A stretch of DNA of 64,000 bases, from the NCBI GenBank assembly GCA_025330725.1, contig JAIWND010000007.1, positions 1,116,001-1,180,000 on the forward strand, written 5' to 3'. Both the position numbers and the translations under genes were made by a program. This DNA comes from Chlamydoabsidia padenii (taxonomy: Eukaryota; Mucoromycota; Mucoromycetes; Mucorales; Cunninghamellaceae). Below the pieces are notes generated by a model. That model was not told the origin of the DNA. It searched no databases and saw only the letters and a program-made list of their open reading frames with translations. This document shows positions 26,355 through 39,442 of this stretch, piece after piece. Position 1 is the first letter of the stretch, and each line of letters begins with the position of its first letter.

Positions 26355-27812
26355 ATGTTTTCACAACAACCCTTTACCAAACTCTTGTCGAGATTCAAAA
26401 AACCCGAACAGGTCAAGTTGGATGACCGACCCCTCATTGATTCTGCCTTTGCGAGTTCTTGTATCAAAACCATATCATCATGGGAAGAGGAACTGGACCA
26501 TATACATGAGCAAGGTATTCACATGGAATCACATTGGTATCAATCACTGAACAACTTGACTACTCTTATTGATAAACTGGTAAGACAGTGTTTATGTTTA
26601 TTCATGCAAGGCTGGGAATTTTAAGATCCCGACCACTATCCACACAACATTGTTCCCGGTTCGGTGCTGATCCTTTTTGTTTTTTTTTTCTGATAGGCAT
26701 CTCCTTTTCACAATACCAATCGAATCTCATTACATCAAACACAACAATTTATAGAGGCTTATCTTGATGATTGGCATTCTCAACGTTATGAAAAGGAGGA
26801 GACGCATCAGGAAAGGATTCATCAGGCTAGTTTAAGGTTTTCCAACCAAGCGGAGTTGAAATCATGTGTGCTCGAGATCTGTGGACTTGAAAAGGATTTA
26901 TTTTTTTATCGACATACGATGGAGAACCAGTTGACCTTGTTATGGGACACTAGGCAAAAAGATCAAGAGATAACACTTTGGAAACAATACTTGCATGAAT
27001 TCCATCATGCGTCTAGTCAAATGGAAACCAAGTTTAAAGTATGTATGTGGATTCACTTTTTATTTTAATGTTGAAAACCTGCCGACTCTTTTCTCCTTCT
27101 TACAAATTAGGATATACTTGAAAATTCAACTCCAAAACCCGACGATTACACATGTGCCGTATGTTTATCCATCTTTACAGATCCTGTCACACTTTATCCA
27201 TGCCTACATACATTTTGCAAGAGCTGTGTCCAACACATCTACTGTACTTGTCAACTGAGCGAATGCAACTCGGCATGTCACGACGCTTATCCCATGGAAG
27301 AAGACGAAACTGAGTTAAAACCAGATCAAACACTGTGCCGCCGATCTACTTGTAAACCTCGCTACCGAAGCATCATCCATCATTATCCAGAACCACCCCA
27401 TGTGGATGATGATGATTCCGCCCTGACCTTGACCAGTTCACCACCCACTTTTGCCCCAGTTGATTTACATTGTGATTGCCCCTTGTCGTGGTCAGTCCCA
27501 CCTGCTGCCCAATGCCCATTATGCCGCCATCCGTTTGGGCCGAAAGAGTGTACGTCTGCCATCGCATTGGATAATCTCATTCGGTTTTATTTTCCTCGTC
27601 AGGATCGTATCAGGCAGAAATATCATGCACGCCAACGTCGTTTGAAACGCCGCTCGTTCTTCTCTGCCTTGTCCCAAAAATGGGTCCCGTCACATTTGCC
27701 TACCGTGCCCCTTCCCCCACGTCGACTGCCCCCGTCCCATTCATCACCTATCACCATCTCAAGTTTTTCCCAACATCTTGCTAGTTTGGCGGGCCAATCT
27801 TTTGTAATCTAG
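26355..27812 (+). CDS. RING-finger protein (putative E3 ubiquitin ligase)
   Basis: Three exons: 26355-26579, 26697-27038, 27111-27812; 422 aa. Residues 1-185 are mainly helical with probable coiled coil. The RING starts near residue 202 with CAVCLSIFTDPVTLYPCLHTFCKSC (shown here as its C-x2-C and C-x-H-x2-C-x2-C ligands: CAVC, then PCLHTFCKSC). The last ligand pair, CPLC, comes only after an insertion of about 100 residues that holds extra cysteines (CTCQLSECNSACH, CRRSTCKPR, HCDCPLSW), an unusual split. A basic C-terminus ends the protein (RRLKRRSFF). E3 ligase activity is inferred from the RING. Intron 1 contains an inverted pair of the recurrent motif (GGGAATTTTAAGATCCCGAC at about 26613). 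Confidence 0.82.
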
Positions 27813-28035
27813 CTACATATGTAAAGAGGTTCAACTCTTAATAAAGCTAGTCAGTAAACCTTGTTTAAATTTTTTAGTCGCTAACAATACTGTGAGGTCT
27901 TTATGTGTATATCTTTATTTCCATCAGGGTATTATCATAAAAATAATAATTATATATATATAAGAGGAGGAGAAGGGTGTAAAAAGTATAAGTATAAGAT
28001 AACAAAAGGTATGAAGATGATCCAGTCCAGATCTA

Positions 28036-29654
28036 TTAAAAGGAGTTACGGCGTCGTACCTGTTGCCGTATCGTATCAAAACCTATCATTTCCACTGATT
28101 CCTGATCATCCACACGTTGTTGTTGACATGCCCGTGATTGTTGAATAGCTAAAGTGTAAGATCGATCATTAGAATGACTAGTGGTCATCATCGTCGAAGA
28201 GAGTTTATGATGATGTTGATGATGATGATGACTGGTGATTCTTTTCCTTGTTGATCGTTTGATAGGTGTACGTCGAGCTGGATGACTGGCAGGTTTCTTG
28301 TTGACAATAAGAGTGGTGTTGATAGGTGTCGGTCGTTTCGATCGTAACATGCCAAGATGCCTATCCATGGATTGTTGGTAACTGCCCGGTAAGGATAAAC
28401 GTCTGGGACGGAACCATTGTGGGGCAGGCACACCTGACCAAGTCACCACCATATTAGCCAAAGCAAAGCATAAAGTCCATGCCATAATACCCGATAAAGG
28501 AGAAGACGAGTTGTTGTTGACAAATGATGATGTGTTCCCAGAAGGAGATATAATGGTATCAAACACTGTGGTGATCAATGCATGAGGAATATGTAATAGG
28601 GGTAGTAAAAGCAGGGTGAGTCTGGATGCTGAAGTGGGTGTAGTAAATGGTGATGAGCGAGTTGTTGTTGTTGTTGTTGGTCGGTCATCAAAGTTGATAT
28701 CGTCGGCTAAATCACGAGATAAGGATTCTACCATGGCCATTGATGAATCTAATCGTCGAAATGATTCCATCAAAGGATCATCCAATCTATGCTGATGTAT
28801 TGTTTGGTGTGCCATGTCAGTAGTTCTTCTTATTGTAAAGTCTTGTTCGTAATAGGAGTCATGTGTTTGTTGAGTTTCATCCATAGTGATTATATCTTCA
28901 TCAGTAAGATCAGTATGATCTGTTGCACCAAAAGAGTCATCATCGCATAAAGGTACTGATGTTCTTGTACTTGATTCATCTTGTTTTTGCTGGTCTAAAA
29001 AGTAGTGTGTTTGTTCAACAGATGATGCTGTAATTGGTGATTCCGTTGCAGGTGCAGGTGAGAATAATAATGAGCAGGAGGAGGTGGAAGAAGATATGCT
29101 GGAGTGTCGATCATGGGCTCGATGATAATGCTGCTGCTGTTGTTGTTGTTGTTGTTGTTGGCTAGACCAAACAGGACGAGGTAGACGAGAAAAAGATTGT
29201 ATAGATTTAGGCCGAGAATTTAGTGTGATGTTGTTGTGTGCTGGTGGAGAGCGTAACATGGCTGATCGAGGTCGGAGCTTCATTAAAGTAGATGTGGTTT
29301 TACTAGACGTGTTCGAGCCATGGTTTTGTACAGCTTGATTGGCTTCTTGAATGAGATTTGATAAGATACCCGATATTCGATCCAACGTTTGGTCATCTTG
29401 TTCACCATCATCAGAGTCAGACAATGAGAGTAATTCCAAGGCAGAATCAGGTCTAGTTATAGTATGTCGTCGACGTCGGTATACAGAAGGCTGGGAAGAG
29501 TCCGTTTTCGAAGGTTGTAATACAGGCATAGAGACCGAAGGTAACAACTCCAGTTTGGGGAATTCGTTTTCAGGAGGAGGTGTATTCTACAACAAGATAA
29601 AAATAAAAAGATGAGTGGTTGATTTCATGAATAGTATAGACAAAGTATTACCAT
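28036..29654 (-). CDS. Unknown serine-rich protein with a hydrophobic C-terminal region
   Basis: Two coding exons, the first being only the ATG (29654-29652) directly followed by a GT donor; the second is 29586-28036. The product is 517 aa beginning MNTPPPENEFPKLELLP. It is Ser/Thr/Gln-rich with a poly-Gln (near 29140), then two hydrophobic stretches around residues 315-400 (LTLLLLPLLHIPHALITTVF and GIMAWTLCFALANMVVTW), then a basic tail with a His cluster. This suggests a tail-anchored or two-pass membrane protein with a long cytosolic N-terminus. No family recognised. If the one-codon exon is wrong, translation would begin at MLPSVSMP inside exon 2. Confidence 0.7.
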
Positions 29655-29970
29655 CACGTGTGTAGACAATTGTGGTATTTAGAAGAGACAAGATGATGTT
29701 GTGAGTGTTTATAAAAGAATGTGTATTATATGTAGTATGTAATTTATATACGAGAGAATAGATGGTTCTTTATAAAAAAGAGATAAAACAATAAACTAAA
29801 AATGTCAATTAAAACAAATAATGGGGAAAAGAAGAGAGAGAGAAAGGGAGAGAGATAAAAAAAATGGATGGTGTAAAAAAAAAAAAAAATGTATCTATTA
29901 AAGTCCGACCGTGCCTTTTCGTGTAACCTGAAGACACCGCCCGTATGTGTGTGAAATGCATGTGGCCTAT

Positions 29971-32900
29971 TTAGAAACCAAAGGATGATTTGGCCTTCTT
30001 TTGATACCCATCACCATACTTGAGTGCCCATTTTCGAAGTTCCACCAAAGAGTCCATATCTTCACTAGAGCTGGCAGGTACCATTTTGAGTGCTTCATTA
30101 AAATCACCTTGTTGTAAATGTCGTCGTTCAAATTGTTGATGAGAGTAACTGGTTTGTTGTTGCTGTTGGATAGATTTCAACGCAGCAGTGACACACAAGT
30201 TTTTCAGATCCGATCCAGAGTAATGTTGTGTTGCTTTTGCCAGTTCCGCTAGCGAGACATCATTTTCAAGTTGTTCATCTTTCAAGAGCATCTTCAAAAT
30301 TTCTGATCGATCTTCTTCTTTTGGCAAGTCCACTATATATATAAAATAATATTTGATTCATCTTACTGTTATTTTTTTTTTCCTCGGTCCCTGACCGTCC
30401 CCCCTCCTTTTTTTTTTTTTTTTTTAGTTACCTAATATACGTCGTGGCATACGTCGGAGCACCGCATCATCCAAATCAAAAGGTCTATTTGTACTTGCCA
30501 TGACCATAACACCCTTGTTATTTGTTGATAACCCATCCCATTCCACCATGAATTGATTAATAATTTCTCGGTGAGCATTTGATGTTGCTTCTGATTGTCG
30601 TCGATTCATCAAACTGTCCACCTCATCAATGAATATCACACACGGCGACAGCTTCCGAGCCAAAGAGAAGATAGCCTAATTGATAGTCAAAAAAAAGTCA
30701 ATTTTTGTGTCCTTGTTGTTATTCTTGCCTTTTTCTTCATCTCTTGTCTTACCTTGACGTTCTTTTCACCTTCACCGACATACATTTCATACCTAATGTT
30801 ATAAAGTTAGTTTATGTATATGTGGTCGTATTTGATGTTTATGCACTTACACGTCACTGGCTTGGATTTCAAGCATCCGACTACCACTTTCTTTCGCTAC
30901 CGCCTTTGCCAACATGGTTTTACCAGTTCCAGGAGGACCAAATAGAAGCACACCAGAAATAAAGTTTCGTTTGAGGATCCCATATTGGAACAAGTCCGGG
31001 CGTTGTAAAGGTAGCGAGATCAATGTTTGTAAAGTGTCAATAGTCGATTTTGGGGCTCGGACATCCTTAAAAGTACTTTGTACCTTGCCTACACACACAA
31101 AAAAAAGGGGGGAGAGAGAGTTAATTAATCAACAAACTATGCTTGTCTTCTTCTTTTTCTTACCAGGATCTACAATGCGACTGATCAAGCGATTTTCATA
31201 AGTGTTGCAACCGCGTTTTAATATATCGATATCGACCAATCCATCCTTACGCATGGTTAGTACCCGGTGAGATTCCAGCAAGTCTGATGCCTGGCGATAG
31301 ATAGTGGTCCCCTTTGCAATTATTTCATTTGCCGCCACAAAGTCTTGAATATCAACAAAATCCCTGCCGTCCTGTAATGCATGACCAAGAGCAACCGTCA
31401 CCCGTCGGTCCACTTCATCTACCAACCAAAGTTCGTTATTGATCCCCACAATCTGTTCCCGTAGTTGTTGTAAAAAAGTATTGTATGACTTGTCGCCGTT
31501 GTGAGATTTGATACCCAGGGCCCGTTTGTGATGATGTACCACCAAGAGTTGTCGAGCATTCAGTTCCCCAATGCGTCGTGCTGCGTCCTTTTCGAGTCGT
31601 GATTCCCAGTCGGTCATAGTATTCGGTTGGGTATCGTCGGAAGCAATAGGTGGTGTCAAATGAATACATTTCATTCCATTCAGTAACGGGATGTTTTCGG
31701 TTTGAAGAGCATACTTGTAAGTGTCGGATAGAATGGATTTTGACGAGTCATCGGTATCTTCATATTCGCTTGTATCAGTGCTGGATTTCTGTTGCTGCTG
31801 TTGTCGACGAAGAGAGGGTGAGTAGCCGCCAAATACCACGATCCTTTGTCCTGTTTGCCGTAAATCGTCAATAGCCATCATCAGTGCCTTTAGCATTAAT
31901 GATCCAAACATGTCGTGCATTTCCCCATAATCCCGTAAGTATATGATCTTGGCATTATTCGATAATGTTGGTGTTGATGTAGGTTCTGTAGGTGGTGATG
32001 GTGATGTCTCCTCTATTGGTGTTTTAGATCCCTTTGTCGTTGTCGTTGCTTTTGTCCCCTGTACCCTTAGTATCTTTTTAAACATGCTGCTGTACCGTGC
32101 CACAATATCAGTCATCGCCTTGGCTACCAATTTATCCTTGTCCTTGAGTAGTTGAGTGAGTGGTGTAGAAGAAGAATCGTTGTCAGTGATATCCATTGTC
32201 CACACCTCCTGTCCATTGTTGTTGTTGCTACTACTATTAATGTCATTCCCATAAAACCCATCTTGATCTTGTCCTTCTGTGTCTGATACTGTAGGTGTCG
32301 TGGTTGCCAATGGTTTGATGATATCAGGTTGAATTGCCAATATAGTAGATATATCCGGATTACCTTTTGTCAAAGTTGGTAATAAAGTCATCACTACGTA
32401 ATAGTCAAAATAAAAAAAAAGAGATGTTAGTTATAGAATGGTTTTGATAAAGGGATCGTATTCACCATTGCTTGAGTTTTCTTGGGCCAGAGAGATAAGA
32501 TCTTGAGGATCAAAGATGACCAAATCCGCCTTCATTTCACCAGCCAGTTGTTTTGCTACGTTGTCTTGTAAATAGGTCGCGCCTTTATTAGGAACATTGA
32601 GGATAATGTGGTCAGAGTGATCAAAGGTGGCTAGTACACCTTTGGGAGCCAAACCAGCATGTAGACTATATTTCAATTCTTGCCATATATGATCTGGGAA
32701 GTGGTATACTGGATCTATAGGTTCAAGGTTGATGGTTGCATGTCCTATACAATTACTGGCCAAAAAGGAATCTATTGAAAAAAGATCTAGCGGGTTAGTA
32801 AAAGGTGTTGTCGTTTGTTGTTGTTGTTGTTGTTGTTGTTGATTTTACCTGGTATTGAAGGAAGTTGTCTTTTCGATTTACGATATTGCTTTCTTCCTTT

Positions 32901-33140
32901 AGTAAAGGCTGAAGACTTGAGAGGTGGATGTTTACTTTTTGTTGTCAAATCATCAATTTTGTTACTGTTACTGTTGTTGTTGTTACTATTATTGTTGGGA
33001 TTGGTAATGGGTGGATCAGATGCAGGTTTGGCAGTTAAAATAGAAGGAGTAGAGTGAAGTAGTTTTGAAGTTTGAAGTGATCGAGGGGTTCTAGGTGTTC
33101 TAGGTAGGGTTCGTGTGATAAGGGATAATAATGTAGACAT
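29971..33140 (-). CDS. Mitochondrial AAA ATPase (Msp1/ATAD1-related C-terminal domain)
   Basis: Seven exons: 33140-32849, 32771-32466, 32393-31164, 31088-30851, 30792-30753, 30675-30432, 30332-29971; 903 aa. The N-terminus ([20 protein letters not shown], no acidic residues for 40 positions) is a mitochondrial presequence. A long, divergent N-terminal half of about 600 residues precedes one AAA module: Walker A GPPGTGKT (660-667), Walker B VIFIDEVD (Asp718, Glu719), sensor-1 ASTNRP, arginine finger region RRMPRR, and a C-terminal [13 protein letters not shown]. The module resembles Msp1/ATAD1-type extractases, but the protein is more than twice their length, as in uncharacterised mitochondrial AAA proteins of filamentous fungi. 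Substrate is unknown. Confidence 0.88.
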
Positions 33141-33195
33141 GAGTAGGTTATAATACAAAAGACAACAGCCTACAGGAAACAGGGCAGTAGTGAGG

Positions 33196-33251
<56 letters not shown>
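33196..33251. repeat. Poly(A) homopolymer, about 54 nt
   Basis: Upstream of the AAA ATPase start; with the T-run on its right it frames the divergent promoter. Confidence 0.9.
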
Positions 33252-33254
<3 letters not shown>

Positions 33255-33281
33255 AGAGAGAAGAGGTAAACCCAGACAATC

Positions 33282-33295
33282 GATTTAAACACCGC
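33282..33295 (-). promoter_or_regulatory. Recurrent motif copy upstream of the AAA ATPase
   Basis: GATTTAAACACCGC, 142 bp before the start codon; a weaker variant. Confidence 0.35.
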
Positions 33296-33383
33296 TTTCA
33301 ACCGACAAGTGCCTGAAGTTTTAGCACCATTTCATTGTACGACATTACGATCGGTTTCTCCTTCTCTCCTTCAAATCCTTCAA

Positions 33384-33387
<4 letters not shown>

Positions 33388-33435
<48 letters not shown>
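33388..33435. repeat. Poly(T) homopolymer, about 47 nt
   Basis: Lies in the leader region of the kinase gene, followed by a CT-rich tract to about 33585. Strongly pyrimidine-rich leaders precede several genes here. Confidence 0.9.
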
Positions 33436-33790
33436 CTTGAATATTTTTATATATTCTTTCCTTTTCCCTCTCATTCTCTCATTTCTCTTTATTATCAAAC
33501 CTTCTCCCTTCAGCATCCCCGTCTCCCTTTTCATTCACCTTTTGTCTTTCCTTTATCTTCCTCTCTCTCTCTCTCTCTCTCTTTAACATTAATGATACAA
33601 TTCTAGTTATTCTTTTGCATATACTCACTTGATTACCCACCCACTCACTCTCACTCACTTTAACCCATTCTTACGCCCAAAGTATATAAACCCTTTCTCT
33701 ACTCTTTTTATTCGTTCCGACGTGTAAACTACCCCTTCCCATTCCTTAATATTCTTGCACAATTATCCTTTACCACAACTGTATTCTAAT

Positions 33791-34674
33791 ATGTCATACA
33801 AACGATCTAGTCTGCGTAATCAAAAAGCCAAAGTAAGTAGGGATTTTGTTATACATATAATGGACTTGATCTATTCTAAACTAATTACCCTTTACTTATT
33901 CTTTATCTAGTTAGCAGCGGACTATAATGAACTACTGAAAGAACTCTCTTCTCGTGAAATGACGTCGATAGGTTGCTATACAATAGGGGACACTATTGGT
34001 GAAGTAAGTATTGAAATTTGATGTAACTGGCGTGTGTGATATACTCCTATTTTTTTCTTCTTCTTTTTCATTATATTACTGAAGTGTACTCACCTATCTG
34101 ATCTTCTATAGGGAACTTATGGTAAAGTCAAACTAGGCACTCACAAATTGACAGGCCAACAGGTGGCAGTGAAGAAAATCAGCAAACAATACGCATCCAT
34201 GATCGCCAGAGAAATCCATCATCATCGACAATTGGACCATCCTAATATAGTCAAGATATACGAAATCATTGTCACCGAATCTGCGATCCACATTTTCTCT
34301 GAATATTGCCCCAATGGTGAATTGTTTGATCTCTTGGCTTCTACCGGTCGATTCTCCGAACCTCGTGTCCAACTCTGGCTCCATCAACTCACCAGTGCCC
34401 TCCAACTTTGTCATGGTCAAGGGATTGTCCATCGGGATCTCAAATTGGAAAACATCTTGTTGGATATCAATAACAATTGCAAGATTTGTGATTTTGGATT
34501 TGCTCGATTCGCTGACAACAAGCAACTCCTGGAAACATTTTGTGGTAGCCTTGCTTATTCTGCTCCAGGTAAGTCATACATTACGCAGGGAAAAGCATAT
34601 ATTGAGTGACACTGAACTGGATTTAACCTCCTTTATTATTATTATCCCTATCATTATTACTATTCTAACGTATC

Positions 34675-34735
<61 letters not shown>

Positions 34736-37197
34736 CAATAGAGGTTATCATGCGTCAAAAATATACTGGTCCAGGTAACCTTTATTAAATCACGGATCAA
34801 ATCTATTGGTCCAACTCACACCTTCTCCTTCTCCTTTATTGTATAGAAACGGATATATGGTCATTAGGTGTCATTCTTTATACATTATTGGCTGGTGAAC
34901 TACCTTTTGATGACGATTCGGAAATCACAACTCAACGTAAAATTGTCAATGTGGATTACGAAATGCCTGGTTACTTTTCACCTTATGCACAGGATCTAAT
35001 CGCCAATCTTTTGAAACGGAATCCAGCTGATCGGCTGACCATGGATCAAATCATTAATCACCCTTGGATGCAACATAATTTAAAAGACGACTCTGCGGCT
35101 ACCAACATGGACACCATCAACAACCCTACTAATAGCATCAGCACGAGCACCACCGGTAGTAATAGCAGCAGTAGTGATGACGACGACGACGAAGTGGAAG
35201 ATGATATCGATTCGGATGGCTGCTCTTCTTCGACACGGTACTCTAGTAGATCCGACCTAGACTCGATCTTTTCCAATCCACGATTCAAAAACGACCTGAT
35301 GGAAGAAGATGAAGACGATTTGATGACGGAGGCCAGTTTTGCCAGTTTTACCTCGGATCAAATGAATGGTAAATCTGGTGATATAATGCAACATCATCAA
35401 CACTATCGCAAAACACATGGTACCGGATCAACTAATTACACTGATGGATCAAAATTCTCCCCTCAAGTGCGATTTAGCCTTGGGATGCTACGACCGGAAG
35501 ATAAGACGAAATATTCTTCTCGATCACTAAGATTCTCGGCGCCTACTGTCAGTAATCGATCCACGGCTATCTCTCAACCAACCTTCCGATCATCTCTGCC
35601 ATTGTCGTTACCGTCCAATCGTGAATCCATCAGACCTTCTTATGTATCATCCATCTCCTCTGCCGACAATTCGATGACCCCAACAGAACAACGACTCGCA
35701 ACTATATTGGTGGCAGCTGGTTTCGATGAATATATTGTACAGTCGATGCGGACCAACACTTGCGGCACTGCTAATACTCTTTGGAATATGTTGATGGAAA
35801 AACAGCAACAACAGCAACATCACGACTTTTATACACCTTCATCATCACCCATAAGCAACGACAGGTGGTCAATGTCATCCTCACCATTACAAAAGCAACA
35901 TCAAGTAGATTCATCATGTCAAACAGAATCTTCACAACCAACGGTAACAAGGATCGATCGCATGACTCAAACGGACACTTCAACATTGGCTGTTGATTTG
36001 GACAAGTTAACAGGGATAGATACAACACGAACGACAATAGTAAAAAGACAATCCTCTACACGTTCATATTCTTCGGTAACTAACTCGATGTCAGACAAAC
36101 CATCTCACCAGTCCCACCAGTCCATCTCATCATCTACTTCCGAAAGATCCGGCTGGTTTACCTCTGTCAAATCATGGTTTGGGGGAAATACGAATAAACC
36201 TGAAGGCTTGATGTATGACACACCCTTGCGACCATCACAATTACGACGACATCTTCAGCAGCAGCAGCAGCAGCAGCAGCAACTCGCCAGCTATCGGGAT
36301 TTTGATACCTGTCCATCTTCTTCTCAACAGAATGGTCATGCACAAGATGAACTGACACCACCAATATATCGATCTGGACCAATCAAGTATCGACGACATA
36401 CACCACAAGTCGATGAATGGAATCAACACCCAAAGGCATGTACATCGCGTATGAATTCAGTGTTGACACCTCCACCTCCAACGGCAACAACCACACCACA
36501 ACTCACGGCCGATAATTTATCAATCATCACGACACCAAAATATGTCAGCAGCACTGCAGTTCCGAGTCATGCCACTGAAATCGATCTTTGTAAATATCGA
36601 CCTTTATCACCACCAGCTCCACCTGCGCCTATTTATACAAACAACAGCAAGAATAGCAATAATAGACAATGTTATCAAAGTCAATGTTTGCCTCTTCAAC
36701 AACAAAAGAAACCCTTACCACCACCGGTTTCGACATCACAACCTAGATCGACTCTCACTAATACCAATAAATCATCTGGATCAGCGACGGCGGTATCTCC
36801 AGTTGCAAAAGAGATTCGACCTGATTTGGTGCCAACAACGGGGAAGGATCAAGTTATGCACGAAAAGGACAAGGTTGCCATAGATCGACAAGAACCTGAA
36901 CTCACATCTCTTCCTGACTTGAATGGACCTTTTTTGAAACCTCACTCTTCCAAATCATCACCTGCCTTGTTGGTAAGTTTTTTATTAGAAAAAAAAAAAA
37001 TCTCATGATTTCATTAACTGAATCTTTTTTTATTTTTGTAGCCTTCTCCTCTTCGGCAGACAAAGGAAACACCTACCGGACCACCTCGACGATTCGAATT
37101 TGCTCCTCGATCGAGACTCAGTGTATATGGCATGAACGACCGTGGATCAATGTCTAACAAGGCGATCATTGAAGAAGAGGAAGAAGAAGAAGAATAG
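33791..37197 (+). CDS. Serine/threonine protein kinase, Ppk16/YPL150W-like, with UBA-like domain
   Basis: Six exons: 33791-33832, 33911-34003, 34112-34568, 34742-34774, 34847-36972, 37042-37197; 968 aa. Kinase domain 38-300: Gly-loop GEGTYGKV (44-51), Lys66, HRDLKLEN with Asp154, DFG 172-174, APE ending at 198. Family-specific strings (REIHHHRQLDHP, YEIIVTESAIHIFSEYCPNG) match yeast YPL150W and fission-yeast Ppk16 as I recall them. Near residues 490-530 a block (LVAAGFDEYIVQSM...GTANTLWNML) fits the UBA-like module seen after the kinase in filamentous-fungal relatives. The rest is Ser/Thr/Pro/Gln-rich, probably a disordered regulatory tail with poly-Gln at about 36256. Intron 3 contains a 55-nt T-run just before its acceptor. 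Confidence 0.88.
34678..34735 (+). repeat. 55-nt poly(T) inside a kinase intron
   Basis: Occupies the polypyrimidine position directly before the CAATAG acceptor at 34736-34741. Length variation here could alter splicing efficiency. Confidence 0.9.
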
Positions 37198-38084
37198 GGT
37201 CTCTCTCTCTCTTTCTCTTAAAAAAACACATCCATTCATTCATTTATTCATTCACTTAACCACCTCTCATTTATTCATTCATTCGTATCTTTAGTATCAA
37301 ACTCTCCTCATTTTTTATATCACTCCCTTCATTTTATACCATAGATCCCTCTCTCTCGCACACACACACACACTTTTATATACTTTATCTCATATTCTTA
37401 TTAGTTTACTATTGTTATTCCTGTTATCACTCTTCTTCCCTCTTTTATATACATATACTTACTCTCTTTGACTTTATCGGCTCATAAAACACAAAAAAAA
37501 AAAAAAAAAAAAAAAATTAAATAAAAAATAACCTTTTGCATATTGTCTTTATTTATGCTAAATGCCTCGGGCGGGTCTTGAAATATTTACTCCTTGATGT
37601 GGCCCAAGTATTATCATTGTACCCATCTGACCGGGGTATCACATTTCTTGCATGAATCAGAGAATTAATGTACTTGATTTATGGAATAATAATAATTGCC
37701 CTGGTAATATATTATATTGCAAGAAATGTTGGAAGACCCTGATCGGGATTTGAAGTTACCTTCTCTCTATTGACACGCTTTCTTACTATCATACCAACTT
37801 CAGCCGATTGTGGGTACATAGCATCTCAAGTTTAACATTACTGGCACAATGGTTTGAGCGATTGACTTTTTAAATTAATTTGGGAATACGAATGAGAGTC
37901 ATTATCGCTGTTTCTATCAATATTGGTCCTATACATATTCCATTTTACAACATATCCAAATACCGCTCTACATACATATACAATTAACAAGTTTATTTAA
38001 AAGTGTTTTATTATCAAGTAAACAATAAAAAGTCATGGGAAAGGGGACAACAAAAAAAGTAAAGTCTGTGGAGTGTCGATGAGA
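37198..38084. other. Convergent intergenic region (kinase / OPT)
   Basis: CT-rich 3'UTR of the kinase, then AT-rich DNA. It contains an isolated CGGGATTTGAA copy at 37743-37754 with no start codon nearby on either strand that opens a gene. No tRNA or other RNA recognised. Confidence 0.45.
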
Positions 38085-39399
38085 TTAAGTGCAATCTTTA
38101 CAGCAATAATCTACATATTTGATATCTGCGCATATGCATAATCATAGGGAGGGAAGTAAAAGCAAGAAGACAGTTAGTAAGGTGATACATGGATTTCATG
38201 CACATACAAGAATATAGGAGTCATTTTATGTACCTGATCGATTACCAAACCAGGAAGGGAATGGATGCGGATGTCCATCGCCACCACCCATTAGAGCAAA
38301 GCCACAAAGAAAAACCATCAAAGAGGTTCCAGAATCCAAAGCAGTGGATAGCAAGTAATTGTATTTTACGAACCAATCCCGATGATACTTTTTCAGGTAC
38401 CATTGGGAGACAATAGTAAGGAAGAAGGAGACCAGGACATAGGAGGATGCTGACCCAGGCATTAGTACCAACCCAATCAGGATCATAGGAATATTGACCA
38501 AATCAAAACCCTTATTTGGAAACACCCGATGAAGAAACCAAAATGGCAAAGGCAAGAAGAACCCAATCAAGAATGCCCACAGGATGATGGCATATTTAGT
38601 CGAAGGTCCAAACATCGCCAATGGTCCAATAGCGCCCCTATGAATCAGCATACAGAATAAAAAGTGACCATGTTAGTGTCATTTACCCTATTCTTCTTTT
38701 ATCGTATTACCAAGTAATGGCCGCAGAGTTCATTGTTTGAAAAGAACTCCCATTCCAAGTGTTGCTTCTTGTTTGAGGATCCAATAATATTTCGCGTTGA
38801 TTGGTGACAATGATCTATAGTAAAAATAAAAATAAATAAAAATAAAAAAGAGGGGGGGGAAGAGGGTCAATTAGTCTATTGGAATCTGATCATTATTGAA
38901 TTGACTTACAATGTTAATCAAATAGTTAAAAAGACACCCGATTACAGTGCCGATCATTTGATTGAAGAAGACAAGTCGTGGGGGTATCTTCATATAATGT
39001 CCAATCTTGAGATCATTTGCCAGTTTCCCTGCTTGTGCTAAAGTATTGTATCCCAGTGTTTTAAAGTACATATTGGCGACTATGTTTATATTAGAATCAT
39101 GGTATAAAAGAGGTTAGTCATTGTTTGTTATTACAAGTTGGTCTTTAGTATGTACTTTACCTGGCTTCCCTGGAAATATGAAGCCACCAACCATTTCTGC
39201 AAATACGTTGAGTCCAAATCCACGGCCTGTCACCGCTTCGATCATATTCAGTGGCAAAGATAAAACCAAAGAGACAAATATGGCCACGATGACTCCCCAC
39301 CATGGCAATTGACTGTCATTCATATAGGCTACACCAATATTGAGAGCGATCCCAAATACAAACAATGCATAATACCACCAGTTAGGGACCTTTCATCGT

Positions 39400-39442
<43 letters not shown>

